DNA of 64,000 nucleotides from Enterococcus faecium (GCF_029023785.1 NZ_CP118955.1:866501-930500); one strand, 5' to 3'. Shown: positions 45,169 through 54,105, counted from the first letter of the stretch. Made by a program: numbers and translations. The notes: generated from the letters alone by a model not told the origin.

Positions 45169-46208
45169 ACCCGTGGTGCTAGTTAATTTTTTCCTAGAGG
45201 AAAATGTCTAAACATGTTGGTAAATCAACAAAAAAACGCATATAGTAGTCTCAAAACTCCCAAGAAATGAGGACTACATATGCGTTCATCAAAATATACT
45301 GAACATTATACAGATACTTTTATAACATTCAAGGAAATTATGAGAACTGTTTCTAACATATACCACAATTGTGTACCAGATAAGATTAAAAACCGAAGAA
45401 ATACTGATCAACTGAAGCAACGCGATACAGTGATTATTGCTTGTGTTATATGGGGCATAATTAATGGCTATACTAGCCAAAGAGCCACGTATAGAGCGGT
45501 TTGTTCCGTCTTATTTCCTAATGGTGACTTTCCTAGTAGGAGTCGATTCACTCGCTTAAGTTCAAACTTAGCTTACACTATCAAGTTTATTCGATACTTT
45601 TTCATCAAGAAGCTCACCAAAGGTGAACTAGTCGGAATTATAGATAGTTTTCCTAGTCCATTATGTAAGCCAGTTAGAAATAGACAAGCAAAACTATTGA
45701 ATCAAATAGCCAAAGTTGGCTATAACTCAACAAAAAAATCTTATTTTTATGGTCTTAAAATTCATATGATCGTTACTAAGACTGGCTTTCCGATTACTTA
45801 CTCAATCACGAATCCAGGTGTCCATGACGTGAAAGTGTTAGAGACTTTATCGGAAGAAGCGAATCTTCCCAATATCCTAGGGGACAAAGGATATATTAGC
45901 CATAAAATCCATGAAAAGCTTGCCCTTAAGGGCATTACTATATCCGTTCCGCCACGTAAAAACATGGATAAATCAGAAAAACTAGACCACAGCTTACTTG
46001 GAAAACAAAGAAAAACAGTTGAGACTGTTTTTTCTTCCTTAGAAAAATTAGGTTGTCAAAATTTCAACTCACGTTCTGTTAAAGGGCTAGAGAGTAGATT
46101 TGAAAGCATATTACTGGCTTACAGTGTTCTATTAAGTCGAGCACAACGACGTTTTGAAGGAACTTTGAGATATTCTTTAGGATATTAAAATTAACTAGCA
46201 CCACGGGT
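45169..46208 (+). mobile_element. IS982-family insertion sequence
   Basis: 1040 bases with perfect 22-base inverted ends beginning ACCCGTGGTGCTAGTTAATT. The flanks TATAACAT and TATAATAA are similar but not a clean target duplication. It lies downstream of the yolD-like gene; length and ends fit ISEfm1-type elements, though the name is not proven. Confidence 0.9.
45280..46188 (+). CDS. IS982-family transposase
   Basis: 302 residues with the DDE_Tnp_1 core: GELVGIIDSFPSPLCKPVRN, NILGDKGYISHKIHEKL and TVETVFSSLEKLG. Intact frame. AAATGAGGAC precedes the ATG. Confidence 0.92.
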   Translation: MRSSKYTEHYTDTFITFKEIMRTVSNIYHNCVPDKIKNRRNTDQLKQRDTVIIACVIWGIINGYTSQRATYRAVCSVLFPNGDFPSRSRFTRLSSNLAYTIKFIRYFFIKKLTKGELVGIIDSFPSPLCKPVRNRQAKLLNQIAKVGYNSTKKSYFYGLKIHMIVTKTGFPITYSITNPGVHDVKVLETLSEEANLPNILGDKGYISHKIHEKLALKGITISVPPRKNMDKSEKLDHSLLGKQRKTVETVFSSLEKLGCQNFNSRSVKGLESRFESILLAYSVLLSRAQRRFEGTLRYSLGY

Positions 46209-46270
46209 TATAATAATAGTCGTAATAGCTGATGAATCAAATTCCCAATCTTTTTACGCATTTAAACAGC

Positions 46271-46296
46271 GAAGCGTCTTCGGACGCTTCTTTTTT
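46271..46296 (+). terminator. Terminator, probably of the polymerase operon
   Basis: GAAGCGTC-TTCG-GACGCTTC with a six-T tail. The IS982 copy separates it from the yolD-like gene it probably served. Confidence 0.75.
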
Positions 46297-46381
46297 GTAC
46301 TACAATCAATATTTATATTTGGATTACCTCCAGATAGTTTCTTTGTATAAAAAAACGACTCATAATGAGTCGTTTAATAGA

Positions 46382-46639
46382 TCAGAGTAATAAGTCATTG
46401 ATTTCTTTAAATTCTTTATCAAGTTCTTTTTCATCATATTTTTCATATTTATCAGCTTCATGAAGAACTTTTTTAATTTCATGAATAGCCTTTCGTTCAA
46501 CTAACCATTTTTTTAGGTTATGTTTTTTTTCTGGATTTTCAGATAACGTATCAAGTTCGTCTAACTCTTTATCCAGTTTATTGACAACAGAAACAATTTT
46601 GTTTACAACTTTTTCTTCTTTGTTTTCTAAATTTGACAT
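46382..46639 (-). CDS. Small charged helical protein of unknown function (copy 2)
   Basis: Identical 85-residue product to 8323-8580, ending in TGA instead of TAA. Family not recognised. Divergent from bsh copy 2. Confidence 0.55.
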   Translation of the reverse strand: MSNLENKEEKVVNKIVSVVNKLDKELDELDTLSENPEKKHNLKKWLVERKAIHEIKKVLHEADKYEKYDEKELDKEFKEINDLLL

Positions 46640-48374
46640 TTATCTTCACGTCCTTTTTATTTGATAATTTAAGTATAGAACTTTGATATAGTTTATACAA
46701 ATAAAAACGCTTCTTTGTGTATTCTGTGCTTTTCTTTTGGAATGAGGAAAACTTTGGAGTAATATGAACGTGGACAGAAAAATATTTAGGAGGAATAAAC
46801 TATGTGTACGTCTATTACTTATGTAACAAGTGATCATTATTTTGGAAGGAATTTTGATTATGAAATATCTTACAATGAAGTAGTCACTATTACTCCAAGA
46901 AATTATAAGTTGAATTTTCGAAAGGTAAATGATTTGGATACTCATTATGCAATGATTGGTATTGCCGCTGGTATAGCTGACTACCCTCTTTATTACGATG
47001 CGACAAATGAAAAAGGATTGAGTATGGCTGGACTAAATTTTTCTGGGTATGCTGATTATAAAGAAATACAAGAAGAGAAAGACAATGTATCTCCTTTTGA
47101 ATTTATTCCTTGGATTTTAGGACAATGCTCAACAGTAGGAGAAGCTAAAAAATTGTTAAAAAATATCAATTTAGCAAATATAAATTATAGTGACGAACTT
47201 CCTTTATCCCCTTTACATTGGCTATTAGCTGATAAAGAAAAATCAATTGTCATTGAAAGTATGAAAGATGGACTTCATATATATGATAACCCTGTGGGCG
47301 TTCTTACCAATAATCCTTCATTTGACTATCAATTATTTAATTTAAACAATTATCGTGTCTTATCGAGTGAAACTCCTAAAAATAATTTTTCAAATCAAAT
47401 AAGTTTGAATGCCTATAGCCGCGGTATGGGAGGGATAGGCTTGCCTGGAGATTTATCCTCAGTATCTCGTTTTGTTAAAGCGACTTTTACGAAGCTGAAT
47501 TCTGTATCTGGAGATTCAGAGTCAGAAAGTATTAGTCAATTTTTCCATATCTTAGGTTCAGTAGAACAACAAAAAGGTTTGTGTGATGTTGGTGATGGAA
47601 AATATGAATATACAATTTATTCTTCTTGTTGCAATGTTGACAAAGGAATCTATTATTATCGAACATATGAAGACAGTCAAATTACTGCAATTGATATGAA
47701 TAAAGAAGACTTAGATAGTCATAAGTTAATTAGTTATCCAATTATAGAAAAACAACAAATTAAATATATAAATTAGTTAATGTGTTGTGATTGATTATTT
47801 AATATAGATATAATACAAAAAGGCAAAGATATTTTCAAAACATTTTTTCTTGATGTGATATCCTTGTCTTTTTTGTAATGTTTTTAACTTATTGCTTTTG
47901 CAAAATTTATTTACCTGTTTTCTGGATCAACGATAGTGTATATTATGCTATCCTTGTTTGGATTTTAGGACGTTTAAAGAGGCACTTTTTTACATAACTT
48001 AATCCATAGACCTTTTAAGCCTGCTGTGAGATAATAATAAAGAAGAGTTTAAAGCGCACCCCAAACCACTTCCCCATAAGTGTATTACGCTTTAAACTCT
48101 TTTATATTTGAATTCACTAAGAAGCATACCATATTTTTGAAAAAAAGTGAGAAAAAAGGCTTATAATTAGGATTTAGAGTAATTAATTAGATGTTTATTT
48201 TATAGGACTGATATTATAGATTACAAATAGTATCGTATTTCGCAATCTTAAAATTATCTTCTTACTGTGAATAAGATAATAAAATTTGTATTTGTCCTTT
48301 TTAGGTAACTTATTTTAATCTATATACCTTTCTGGATCAACGAAAGTATACTTTATATAGTCATAACGCCGATG
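46386..48374. repeat. Duplicated 2-kb bsh segment, copy 2
   Basis: Direct repeat of 8327-10315 (offset 38,059). Just left of both copies a CGACTCA/TGAGTCG hairpin is present but with different flanking bases, so the ancestral contexts were related. On the right, copy 2 continues into a complete gene (48315-48614), whereas copy 1 breaks inside it; copy 2 therefore looks like the older right context. Confidence 0.9.
46802..47776 (+). CDS. bsh: Bile salt hydrolase, copy 2
   Basis: Identical at the protein level to the copy at 8743-9717, with the same upstream 160 bases and the same downstream terminator, so both copies should be expressed equally. All choloylglycine hydrolase catalytic residues (Cys2, Arg16, Asp19, both Asn, Arg) are kept. 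This copy lies inside the rplS island. Confidence 0.95.
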   Translation: MCTSITYVTSDHYFGRNFDYEISYNEVVTITPRNYKLNFRKVNDLDTHYAMIGIAAGIADYPLYYDATNEKGLSMAGLNFSGYADYKEIQEEKDNVSPFEFIPWILGQCSTVGEAKKLLKNINLANINYSDELPLSPLHWLLADKEKSIVIESMKDGLHIYDNPVGVLTNNPSFDYQLFNLNNYRVLSSETPKNNFSNQISLNAYSRGMGGIGLPGDLSSVSRFVKATFTKLNSVSGDSESESISQFFHILGSVEQQKGLCDVGDGKYEYTIYSSCCNVDKGIYYYRTYEDSQITAIDMNKEDLDSHKLISYPIIEKQQIKYIN

Positions 48375-48614
48375 ATCGCTTCGAGCGTCTGGCACGTCAG
48401 TCACGACATCAAACAAAAAATATACGTCTTTCTTCATTCTAGTTTTCGCAGCAGGGATTTTAAAGTAGTTCTTATTAGAATAGTAGAGATTGATTAATAA
48501 GCTATCTTCGATTGCTAAAAAGAAAACTTCTGAATTCCATACTTTATAAAAATCTTTGATAAATCTATTCGAATGGTCAAATTTAAACCATAATTGCGTC
48601 TCATTAAAAAGCAT
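48315..48614 (-). CDS. Small protein of unknown function, second gene of SOS-boxed pair
   Basis: 99 residues (MLFNETQLWFKFDHSNRFIK to TFVDPERYID), no membrane segment. ATG 48614 has GGAG eight bases upstream; ATG 48620 is too close. It overlaps or abuts the gene before it, so the two form an operon. A relic with the same N-terminus (MEGKTQLWFKHVPSNKFF) lies at 60112-60180 and C-terminal relics lie in the 9.8-10.3 kb islet. I do not recognise a family. Confidence 0.55.
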   Translation of the reverse strand: MLFNETQLWFKFDHSNRFIKDFYKVWNSEVFFLAIEDSLLINLYYSNKNYFKIPAAKTRMKKDVYFLFDVVTDVPDARSDHRRYDYIKYTFVDPERYID

Positions 48615-48619
48615 AACCA

Positions 48620-48850
48620 TTACTCCGATCTATTTTTAAACTTAGTTTCTACCTCTAATATATATCGAGTTTTTATTTTGCCTTCAGAGAATACTGTTTC
48701 TTTTTTTGCAGTTACAGGTTGGTTATTTTCGGAAAAAGCTAATATAGCTAAGATTGAAACATCCATCTGGAATTTATCTTTTTTGCTGCTTTTCTCATAA
48801 AAGTCTGCATATTCGTCACTGATATTTTTTCTAATAAATTCTTCCATCAT
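48620..48850 (-). CDS. Small protein of unknown function, first gene of SOS-boxed pair
   Basis: 76 residues from ATG 48850 (MMEEFIRKNISDEYADFYEK to LEVETKFKNRSE), acidic, no membrane segment. GAGGTGA stands five bases upstream. A perfect SOS box is 26 bases before the start. The pair lies about 200 bases from the right island boundary and points into the island. Function unknown. Confidence 0.55.
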   Translation of the reverse strand: MMEEFIRKNISDEYADFYEKSSKKDKFQMDVSILAILAFSENNQPVTAKKETVFSEGKIKTRYILEVETKFKNRSE

Positions 48851-48875
48851 AAAAATCACCTCAAAACGATTATAC

Positions 48876-48887
48876 GAACTTACGTTC
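48876..48887 (-). promoter_or_regulatory. SOS (LexA/DinR) box
   Basis: GAACTTACGTTC is a perfect GAAC-N4-GTTC box. On the minus strand it is followed by CGTATAAT, a good -10, and then the GAGGTGA ribosome site, so it should repress the two small genes until DNA damage. Confidence 0.7.
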
Positions 48888-49044
48888 TTATTGTAAAGCG
48901 ATATTTGAGGGGCAAAAAGGGGGCAAAAATGCGTTTACCTTTGATATATCTCAGATTGAACATAGTGTTTATTTTATGTCGGTATTGTTGATTTATAGCT
49001 GTTTTGAGGGTGTTAGATACATAATAGAATATAGTGGTTTTGTT

Positions 49045-49145
49045 TACGTGCATTACACGGAAAAGCTGCTCGTATCAAAGAAATCCGTCGTTAATCATTG
49101 TTATCAGACTGAGAAAGAACCCTTGGTATTCAAGGGTTCTTTTTT
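49045..49145. repeat. Island boundary repeat, right copy (duplicate rplS end)
   Basis: Ungapped copy of 26136-26236 with three changes (C/T, C/T, T/G). It holds a non-functional rplS tail, encoding the [14 protein letters not shown] residues, and its terminator. Native chromosome resumes at about 49146. Confidence 0.85.
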
Positions 49146-49352
49146 CTTAGCATGTAATTTGAACACCCTGATCCAGTTTTTTTCTTTAATTATTGGTAGG
49201 GGAGAATAATGGATTAGAATAAATCTACCTATAAGTAGTAGTAAAAAAAAGAGCACTATGATAATATCTTTCTTAAGAGTAACCGCTTTAATAAAAAATC
49301 CAGAATATTCTAACATAAATGGAGTATTCTTAGAATCAAAAGGAGAAAGAAG

Positions 49353-49646
49353 ATGGTTTATACTTATACGGAGCAAGAAAAAATGAAAGTTTGAGACACA
49401 TTCATGAATGATGGAAAAGTAAAACAAGTACCAAGTTCAACAAAAAAGAAAAACATCCTATTGAAAGAAGTCTTGAAACGCTTTGACCATGGAGTGACTT
49501 ATACAGAAACAGAGGTTAATTCGATACTGCTGAACGTATTTTCTAGTGGCGATTATGTCGAACAAAGACGTTATCTAATCACATTTGGCTTTTTCAAAAG
49601 AAGTTCAGACGGTCGGGCATATCAGATGATGGGAATTGAAAATTAG
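49353..49646 (+). pseudogene. DUF2087 protein with in-frame TGA
   Basis: ATG 49353, eight bases after AGGAGA, opens MVYTYTEQEKMKV and then TGA (49392-49394). The same frame continues DTFMNDGKVKQVPSSTKKKN, ILLKEVLKRFDHGVTYTETE and YLITFGFFKRSSDGRAYQ, the DUF2087 pattern. The stop falls where the family has a hydrophobic residue before the [R/K]TFF-like turn. Re-initiation at ATG 49404 is possible but has no ribosome site. DUF2087 often accompanies ArsR-type regulators; none is here. Confidence 0.75.
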
Positions 49647-49667
49647 AAGTTTTAATTTATACTCATT

Positions 49668-49721
49668 GAAAAAAGTTCAAGTATGCGATATTGGTTCTAC
49701 ACCGCATACTTGAACTTTTTT
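49668..49721 (+). terminator. Terminator after the DUF2087 gene
   Basis: AAAAAAGTTCAAGTATGCG and CGCATACTTGAACTTTTTT form a perfect 19-base stem, active in both directions. Confidence 0.9.
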
Positions 49722-49735
49722 TGTCATCTGTATCT

Positions 49736-49905
49736 ATAATACAAAGCCAAGAACGTTATTCAAAATATGGATAGCTATGATAAAAGCTAATGAGCGATTC
49801 GCAGTTAAATAAGCAATCGTCAGTAAAATCGTTCCAGGAGCGTACATGAAAAAATCAATTGGATGCGTTACATGAATAAAGATAATTCTCTTTTATTTGT
49901 ACGAA
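49736..49905 (-). pseudogene. CPBP-family membrane protease, C-terminal fragment
   Basis: The minus-strand frame reads KRIIFIHVTHPIDFFMYAPG, then TILLTIAYLTANRSLAFIIA and IHILNNVLGFVL before TAG. The conserved His in FIHVTH and the IHxxNN motif are those of CPBP (Abi) intramembrane proteases. All upstream parts are missing; the frame ends at the junction with the GH88 fragment. Confidence 0.65.
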
Positions 49906-49909
49906 TAAA

Positions 49910-50251
49910 TACCAAAACGTACCTCCTAAAATTAGATTCAAAGAAGATAGCAAAGAGGAAAAAGATAGTTCTGCAGCAGCTATAGCGGCATGTGGATTGC
50001 TAGAACTTTCCAAACAACTGCCTGTTTCAGATCCTCGTCATTTCGATTACGAAGAGATAGCAATCAAAATCTTGGAAGAATTACAGAAAAACTATACAAC
50101 GAAACGAGTTAACGGATCAAACGGTCTGCTTCTCCATGCCGTTTATGATAAAAACAGCTTAAAAGGTGTAGATGAATGTGTGATCTGGGGCGATTACTTT
50201 TATGTAGAAGGAATCACTCGTCTAGCTAAAACATGGTACTGTTACTGGTGA
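49910..50251 (+). pseudogene. GH88 unsaturated glucuronyl hydrolase, C-terminal fragment
   Basis: The frame reads EEKDSSAAAIAACGLLELSK and later LLLHAVYDKNSLKGVDECVI, WGDYFYVEGITRLAKTWYC, ending in TGA. This is the last quarter of a GH88 enzyme, with the catalytic-domain Asp in KDSSAAAI and the WGDYFYxE signature. These enzymes act on unsaturated uronic-acid disaccharides from host glycosaminoglycans or pectin. The N-terminal two-thirds are lost. It directly precedes a matching sugar ABC transporter. Confidence 0.75.
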
Positions 50252-50279
50252 TGTATAAGAGAAGAGGAGGATTCATATA

Positions 50280-51539
50280 ATGAAGCGATGGAAAAAAATG
50301 ATGATTGGATCAATAGTTTTAGGAATGTCACTCGTATTTGGTGCTTGTGGTAATCAAGAAGACAGTAGTGAAGAATCAGCAAATGAAATTACCGTTTCGA
50401 CATGGAATTATGAAACAACACCTGAATTCAAAGCGCTCTTTGAAGCATTCGAAAAGAAAACGGGAATCAAAGTGAAAGCAGTAGATATTGCTTCAGATGA
50501 TTATGATACGAAACTCACCACGATGCTTTCTTCTGGAGACACGACAGATGTATTGACGATGAAAAATCTTTTGTCGTATTCAAATTATGCTTTACGAGAT
50601 CAGTTAGTCGATCAACCAGAACGAATTAGAGAATTAGACACTGATGCTGCTGAAGAAACATATGAAATGTATGATATCGATGGAAAAACATATGCATTGC
50701 CATATCGAACGGACTTTTGGGTACTATATTACAATAAGAAAATGTTTGATGATGCAGGAATCGAATATCCAAAAAATCTAACTTGGGACGAATATGAAGA
50801 TTTAGCAAAAAAACTTAGTAAAAATGACGGACAAGTTTACGGAGCATATCAACATATCTGGCGTTCGACAATCCAAGCTATTGCAGCTGCTCAAAACGAG
50901 GCGAATCTTGTTGAACCAGATTATCAATATATGACTGATTATTATGATCGAGCATTGAGGATGCAAAAAGAAGGCGCGCAGATGGATTTTGGCACGGCTA
51001 AATCAACGAAAGTAACCTATCAGTCTCAATTTGAAGAACAAAAAGCAGCAATGATGTACATGGGAACTTGGTATATGGCTGGCATACTCGCAAACAAAGA
51101 AGCAAGTAAGACAGAAGTAGAATGGGGAATTACAGCTATTCCTCAGAAGAAAAAAGGAGAATCGGTCACGACGTTTGGCTCACCAACAGCATTTGCTGTC
51201 AATAAAAACTCAAAGAAACAAAAAGCGGCGCAAGAATTTATTGAATTTGCAGCCAGTGAAGAAGGAGCAAAAGTATTAGCAGGAGTAGGAGTAGTTCCTT
51301 CATATCGTACGGATGAGATTGATCAGCTTTATTTTAATCTCGCTGGAATGCCAACGGATGAAATTTCTAAAAAAGCTTTTTCTCCTGATGAAATCAAACT
51401 TGAATTTCCGATTGATACGTATGGGCCTGCAATCGATAAGATTTTACAAGAAGAATATGACTTAGTTTTGGTTGGAGATGAAACGCCGGAAAAAGGAACG
51501 GTAAATATGGAGAAACGTGTAGCTGCGGAAAAAGAATAA
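50280..51539 (+). CDS. Sugar ABC transporter substrate-binding lipoprotein
   Basis: 419 residues. Lipobox FGAC (Cys23) after MKRWKKMMIGSIVLGMSLV, then a family-1 solute-binding fold (TVSTWNYETTPEFKALFEAF; LPYRTDFWVLYYNKKMFDDA; MMYMGTWYMAGI; TFGSPTAFAVNKNSKKQKAA). It delivers an oligosaccharide to the two permeases that follow. GAGGAGG stands nine bases before the ATG. The ATPase is not encoded here; such systems often share MsmX/MsmK. The upstream GH88 fragment suggests uronic-acid oligosaccharides. Confidence 0.88.
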   Translation: MKRWKKMMIGSIVLGMSLVFGACGNQEDSSEESANEITVSTWNYETTPEFKALFEAFEKKTGIKVKAVDIASDDYDTKLTTMLSSGDTTDVLTMKNLLSYSNYALRDQLVDQPERIRELDTDAAEETYEMYDIDGKTYALPYRTDFWVLYYNKKMFDDAGIEYPKNLTWDEYEDLAKKLSKNDGQVYGAYQHIWRSTIQAIAAAQNEANLVEPDYQYMTDYYDRALRMQKEGAQMDFGTAKSTKVTYQSQFEEQKAAMMYMGTWYMAGILANKEASKTEVEWGITAIPQKKKGESVTTFGSPTAFAVNKNSKKQKAAQEFIEFAASEEGAKVLAGVGVVPSYRTDEIDQLYFNLAGMPTDEISKKAFSPDEIKLEFPIDTYGPAIDKILQEEYDLVLVGDETPEKGTVNMEKRVAAEKE

Positions 51540-51591
51540 TCATGAAAGGAGAGAAGCCAAGAGATCAAACACTCTTGGTTTCGTCATCGAA

Positions 51592-52488
51592 ATGGAGAAT
51601 AGTATAAATAAGAAAGCTACAAATCATTTGCGTAGAAAACGAACGTGGATCGCTTATTCGTTTATCGCCCCGAATTTCATTGGTTTTTTCGTTTTTACAT
51701 TAATACCAATCCTGTTTTCGCTTGTACTAGCATTTATGAAATGGGATTCTTTTTCAACGCCAGAATTTGCTGGACTAGATAACTTTCGTAAAATGGCCAA
51801 CGATGAGACATTTTGGATTTCTTTGAAAAATACTTTTTTATATACCGCTGCTGTAGTGCCTGGCACACTTGTTTGTTCGTTAGGGCTAGCTTTACTACTA
51901 AATCAGAAAATTAGAGGGATGAAGCTTTTTCGTACGATATTTTTCTTTCCGTATGTTACTTCCTTAGTAGCAATTGCTGTTGTTTGGAATATGTTGTTTC
52001 ATCCAACAGTGGGACCTATTAATATCTTTTTAAGACGATTTATTGAACATCCTCCAGGTTGGACTTCAAGTTCAAATTGGGCGCTTTGGGCAATTGTAAT
52101 TGTCAGTATTTGGCGAGGGATGGGTTATTACATGATTCTATACCTTGCAGGACTACAAAGTATCCAAAAAGAACTATATGAAGCGTCTTCGCTAGATGGA
52201 GCAAACCGTTGGAAACAATTTTTGAATGTGACATTACCTTCGTTGAGACCAACAACCTTCTTTGTAACGATCATGCTTGTCATCAATTGTTTCAAGGTGT
52301 TTGACCTTGTGCAAGTGATGACGGATGGCGGCCCTGGTCGAGCGACAAATGTGCTGGTTTACCAAATCTACAATGAAGCATTCAAAAAATTTGATTTTGG
52401 TTATGCTTCAGCTATTTCACTTGTTTTGTTCGTAATTGTTTTGGGCGTTACGGTTGTTCAATTTTCTTGGAATAAGCGTCGTACTTAG
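51592..52488 (+). CDS. Sugar ABC transporter permease (MalF-like)
   Basis: 298 residues, six helices, and the EAA loop YEASSLDGANRWKQFLNVTL that contacts the ATPase. Begins IAYSFIAPNFIGFFVFTLIP. It forms a heterodimer with the next protein. 52 bases follow the binding-protein gene. Confidence 0.9.
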   Translation: MENSINKKATNHLRRKRTWIAYSFIAPNFIGFFVFTLIPILFSLVLAFMKWDSFSTPEFAGLDNFRKMANDETFWISLKNTFLYTAAVVPGTLVCSLGLALLLNQKIRGMKLFRTIFFFPYVTSLVAIAVVWNMLFHPTVGPINIFLRRFIEHPPGWTSSSNWALWAIVIVSIWRGMGYYMILYLAGLQSIQKELYEASSLDGANRWKQFLNVTLPSLRPTTFFVTIMLVINCFKVFDLVQVMTDGGPGRATNVLVYQIYNEAFKKFDFGYASAISLVLFVIVLGVTVVQFSWNKRRT

Positions 52489-52498
52489 GAGGTGTGAT

Positions 52499-53368
52499 AT
52501 GGAAGAGAGTGTTCGAAATGAAAGAAAAAAAGCAAAAATTCGTTCAAAAAACATGCCCTTTATTCAATGGTTGGGTATGATTCTGCTGATTGTATTAGCT
52601 TTATTGACGATCATTCCTTTTTTATGGATGGTTTCTGCTTCATTCAAAGCAAATAATGAAGTGTTAACGATTCCGATTCAATGGATCCCTAAAACTTGGC
52701 ATTTAGAGAATTATCTGGTTATTTGGTCTCGTATTCCTTTAGTGACATTTTTTAAGAATACAGCTTTTTTAAGCGTTGTGATCACGTTGATTCAGTTGTT
52801 TACTTCTAGTTTTGCTGTTTACGGGTTTTCTGAACTAAATTTTAAAGGGCGCGATATTTTATTTTTAGCATATATCGGCACGATTGCTGTCCCTTGGCAG
52901 TCTTATATGATCCCGCAGTTCATTATGATGAGAAAAGTGGGTTTAACAGATACGTTGTGGTCGTTGGTGCTATTACAAGCGTTCAATGCTTTTGGTGTGT
53001 TCTTGTTGAAGCAATATTACAGTAGTATCCCAGATTCTTTATGTGAGAGTGCGCGGATCGATGGCTTATCAGAGTGGGAAATCTATCGCAAGATCATTTT
53101 ACCTCTTACAAAACCGGCGATTGCCAGTTTGACGATCATCACATTCGTTAATACATGGAACGATTATATGGGGCCATTCATTTATTTGTCTTCTACGGAA
53201 AATAAAACAATCCAGTTAGGGTTGAAAATGTTTATTGGGCTATTTGATGCAGAGTACGCATTAATCATGGCTGCCTCAGTTGTTTCTGTTCTTCCTGTTG
53301 CTTTTATATTTTTAGCGATGCAAAAATATTTTGTAGAAGGGATCGCTTCATCAGGAATGAAGGAATAG
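52499..53368 (+). CDS. Sugar ABC transporter permease (MalG-like)
   Basis: 289 residues from ATG 52499, after AGGAGGTGTG. Six helices and the EAA motif CESARIDGLSEWEIYRKIIL. The C-terminus (KYFVEGIASSGMKE) is typical for MalG-type permeases. It starts ten bases after the first permease gene. Confidence 0.9.
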   Translation: MEESVRNERKKAKIRSKNMPFIQWLGMILLIVLALLTIIPFLWMVSASFKANNEVLTIPIQWIPKTWHLENYLVIWSRIPLVTFFKNTAFLSVVITLIQLFTSSFAVYGFSELNFKGRDILFLAYIGTIAVPWQSYMIPQFIMMRKVGLTDTLWSLVLLQAFNAFGVFLLKQYYSSIPDSLCESARIDGLSEWEIYRKIILPLTKPAIASLTIITFVNTWNDYMGPFIYLSSTENKTIQLGLKMFIGLFDAEYALIMAASVVSVLPVAFIFLAMQKYFVEGIASSGMKE

Positions 53369-53377
53369 GAGGTGATT

Positions 53378-54040
53378 ATGAAAGAGCAGCGTTTTGACAA
53401 AAATGTTTATATGGAATTCTTTTATTGGTTGTATCAATCATTGGCAAGTAGCCTTTGTTTTTGGTGTGTCAATATCTTGTATATAGCAGCTGCGTTCCTT
53501 TTGTCGATAGATGGAAGGAATGTCTTTTCCTTTATTTTTTCTTTACTTTTTATTGGTCCAGGTTGCATCGTGATGATAGGTATGACAGAAGAATTAGCAA
53601 AAGAAAAAAGTTTTTCACCAGTACGTTTGTTCATAAAGACGTTTCGCCAATTTTGGCTAAAGGGATTTTTTTATTGGCTATTTGCTTGGATAGTTAGTGT
53701 GATAATGATTTTTGATTGTTTCTTTTTTATACGTTTTTCTTATGGAAAATGGTTGATTCCGTTGTTTGTTTTACTTGCTTGTTTATCAGTTTCCTTTAGC
53801 ATCAACTGCTGGTATTTTCAGGTGAGAAATCCAGCGTCGAAACCAAATCAAGTTCTACGGATAGCGTTCTACTATACGTTGAAAAAATGGTATGTGAGTT
53901 TACTAGATTTTTTACTATTGACAAGTTTGTTTCTCTTCTTTTTCGTAAAGCCCCAATGGTGTATTCTACTAGGTCCTTCTATCGTATTTGGTTTGATTTA
54001 CTTCAACAATCGTAAATTGATGAGAACTATGGATCTGTAG
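53378..54040 (+). CDS. YesL-like membrane protein (DUF624)
   Basis: 220 residues from ATG 53378, after AGGAGGTGA. Five hydrophobic helices; the order and the LxxxLFIGPGCIVMIGMTEELA segment fit DUF624/YesL, proteins commonly found with uronic-acid and pectin-oligosaccharide ABC transporters. Role unknown. It closes the operon. Confidence 0.75.
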   Translation: MKEQRFDKNVYMEFFYWLYQSLASSLCFWCVNILYIAAAFLLSIDGRNVFSFIFSLLFIGPGCIVMIGMTEELAKEKSFSPVRLFIKTFRQFWLKGFFYWLFAWIVSVIMIFDCFFFIRFSYGKWLIPLFVLLACLSVSFSINCWYFQVRNPASKPNQVLRIAFYYTLKKWYVSLLDFLLLTSLFLFFFVKPQWCILLGPSIVFGLIYFNNRKLMRTMDL

Positions 54041-54066
54041 ACTTTATAAATTGAAACTTTCAATTA

Positions 54067-54105
54067 AGAATGACAGTTTTTTATGTAAAAACTGTCATTC
54101 TTTTT
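54067..54105 (+). terminator. Terminator of the ABC operon
   Basis: AGAATGACAGTTTTT and AAAAACTGTCATTCT form a perfect stem, followed by TTTTC. Confidence 0.88.

Noticed and set aside
45161..46216. Target-site duplication of the IS982 copy
   Set aside because: The flanks TATAACAT and TATAATAA match at six of eight positions only, so no clean duplication can be claimed.
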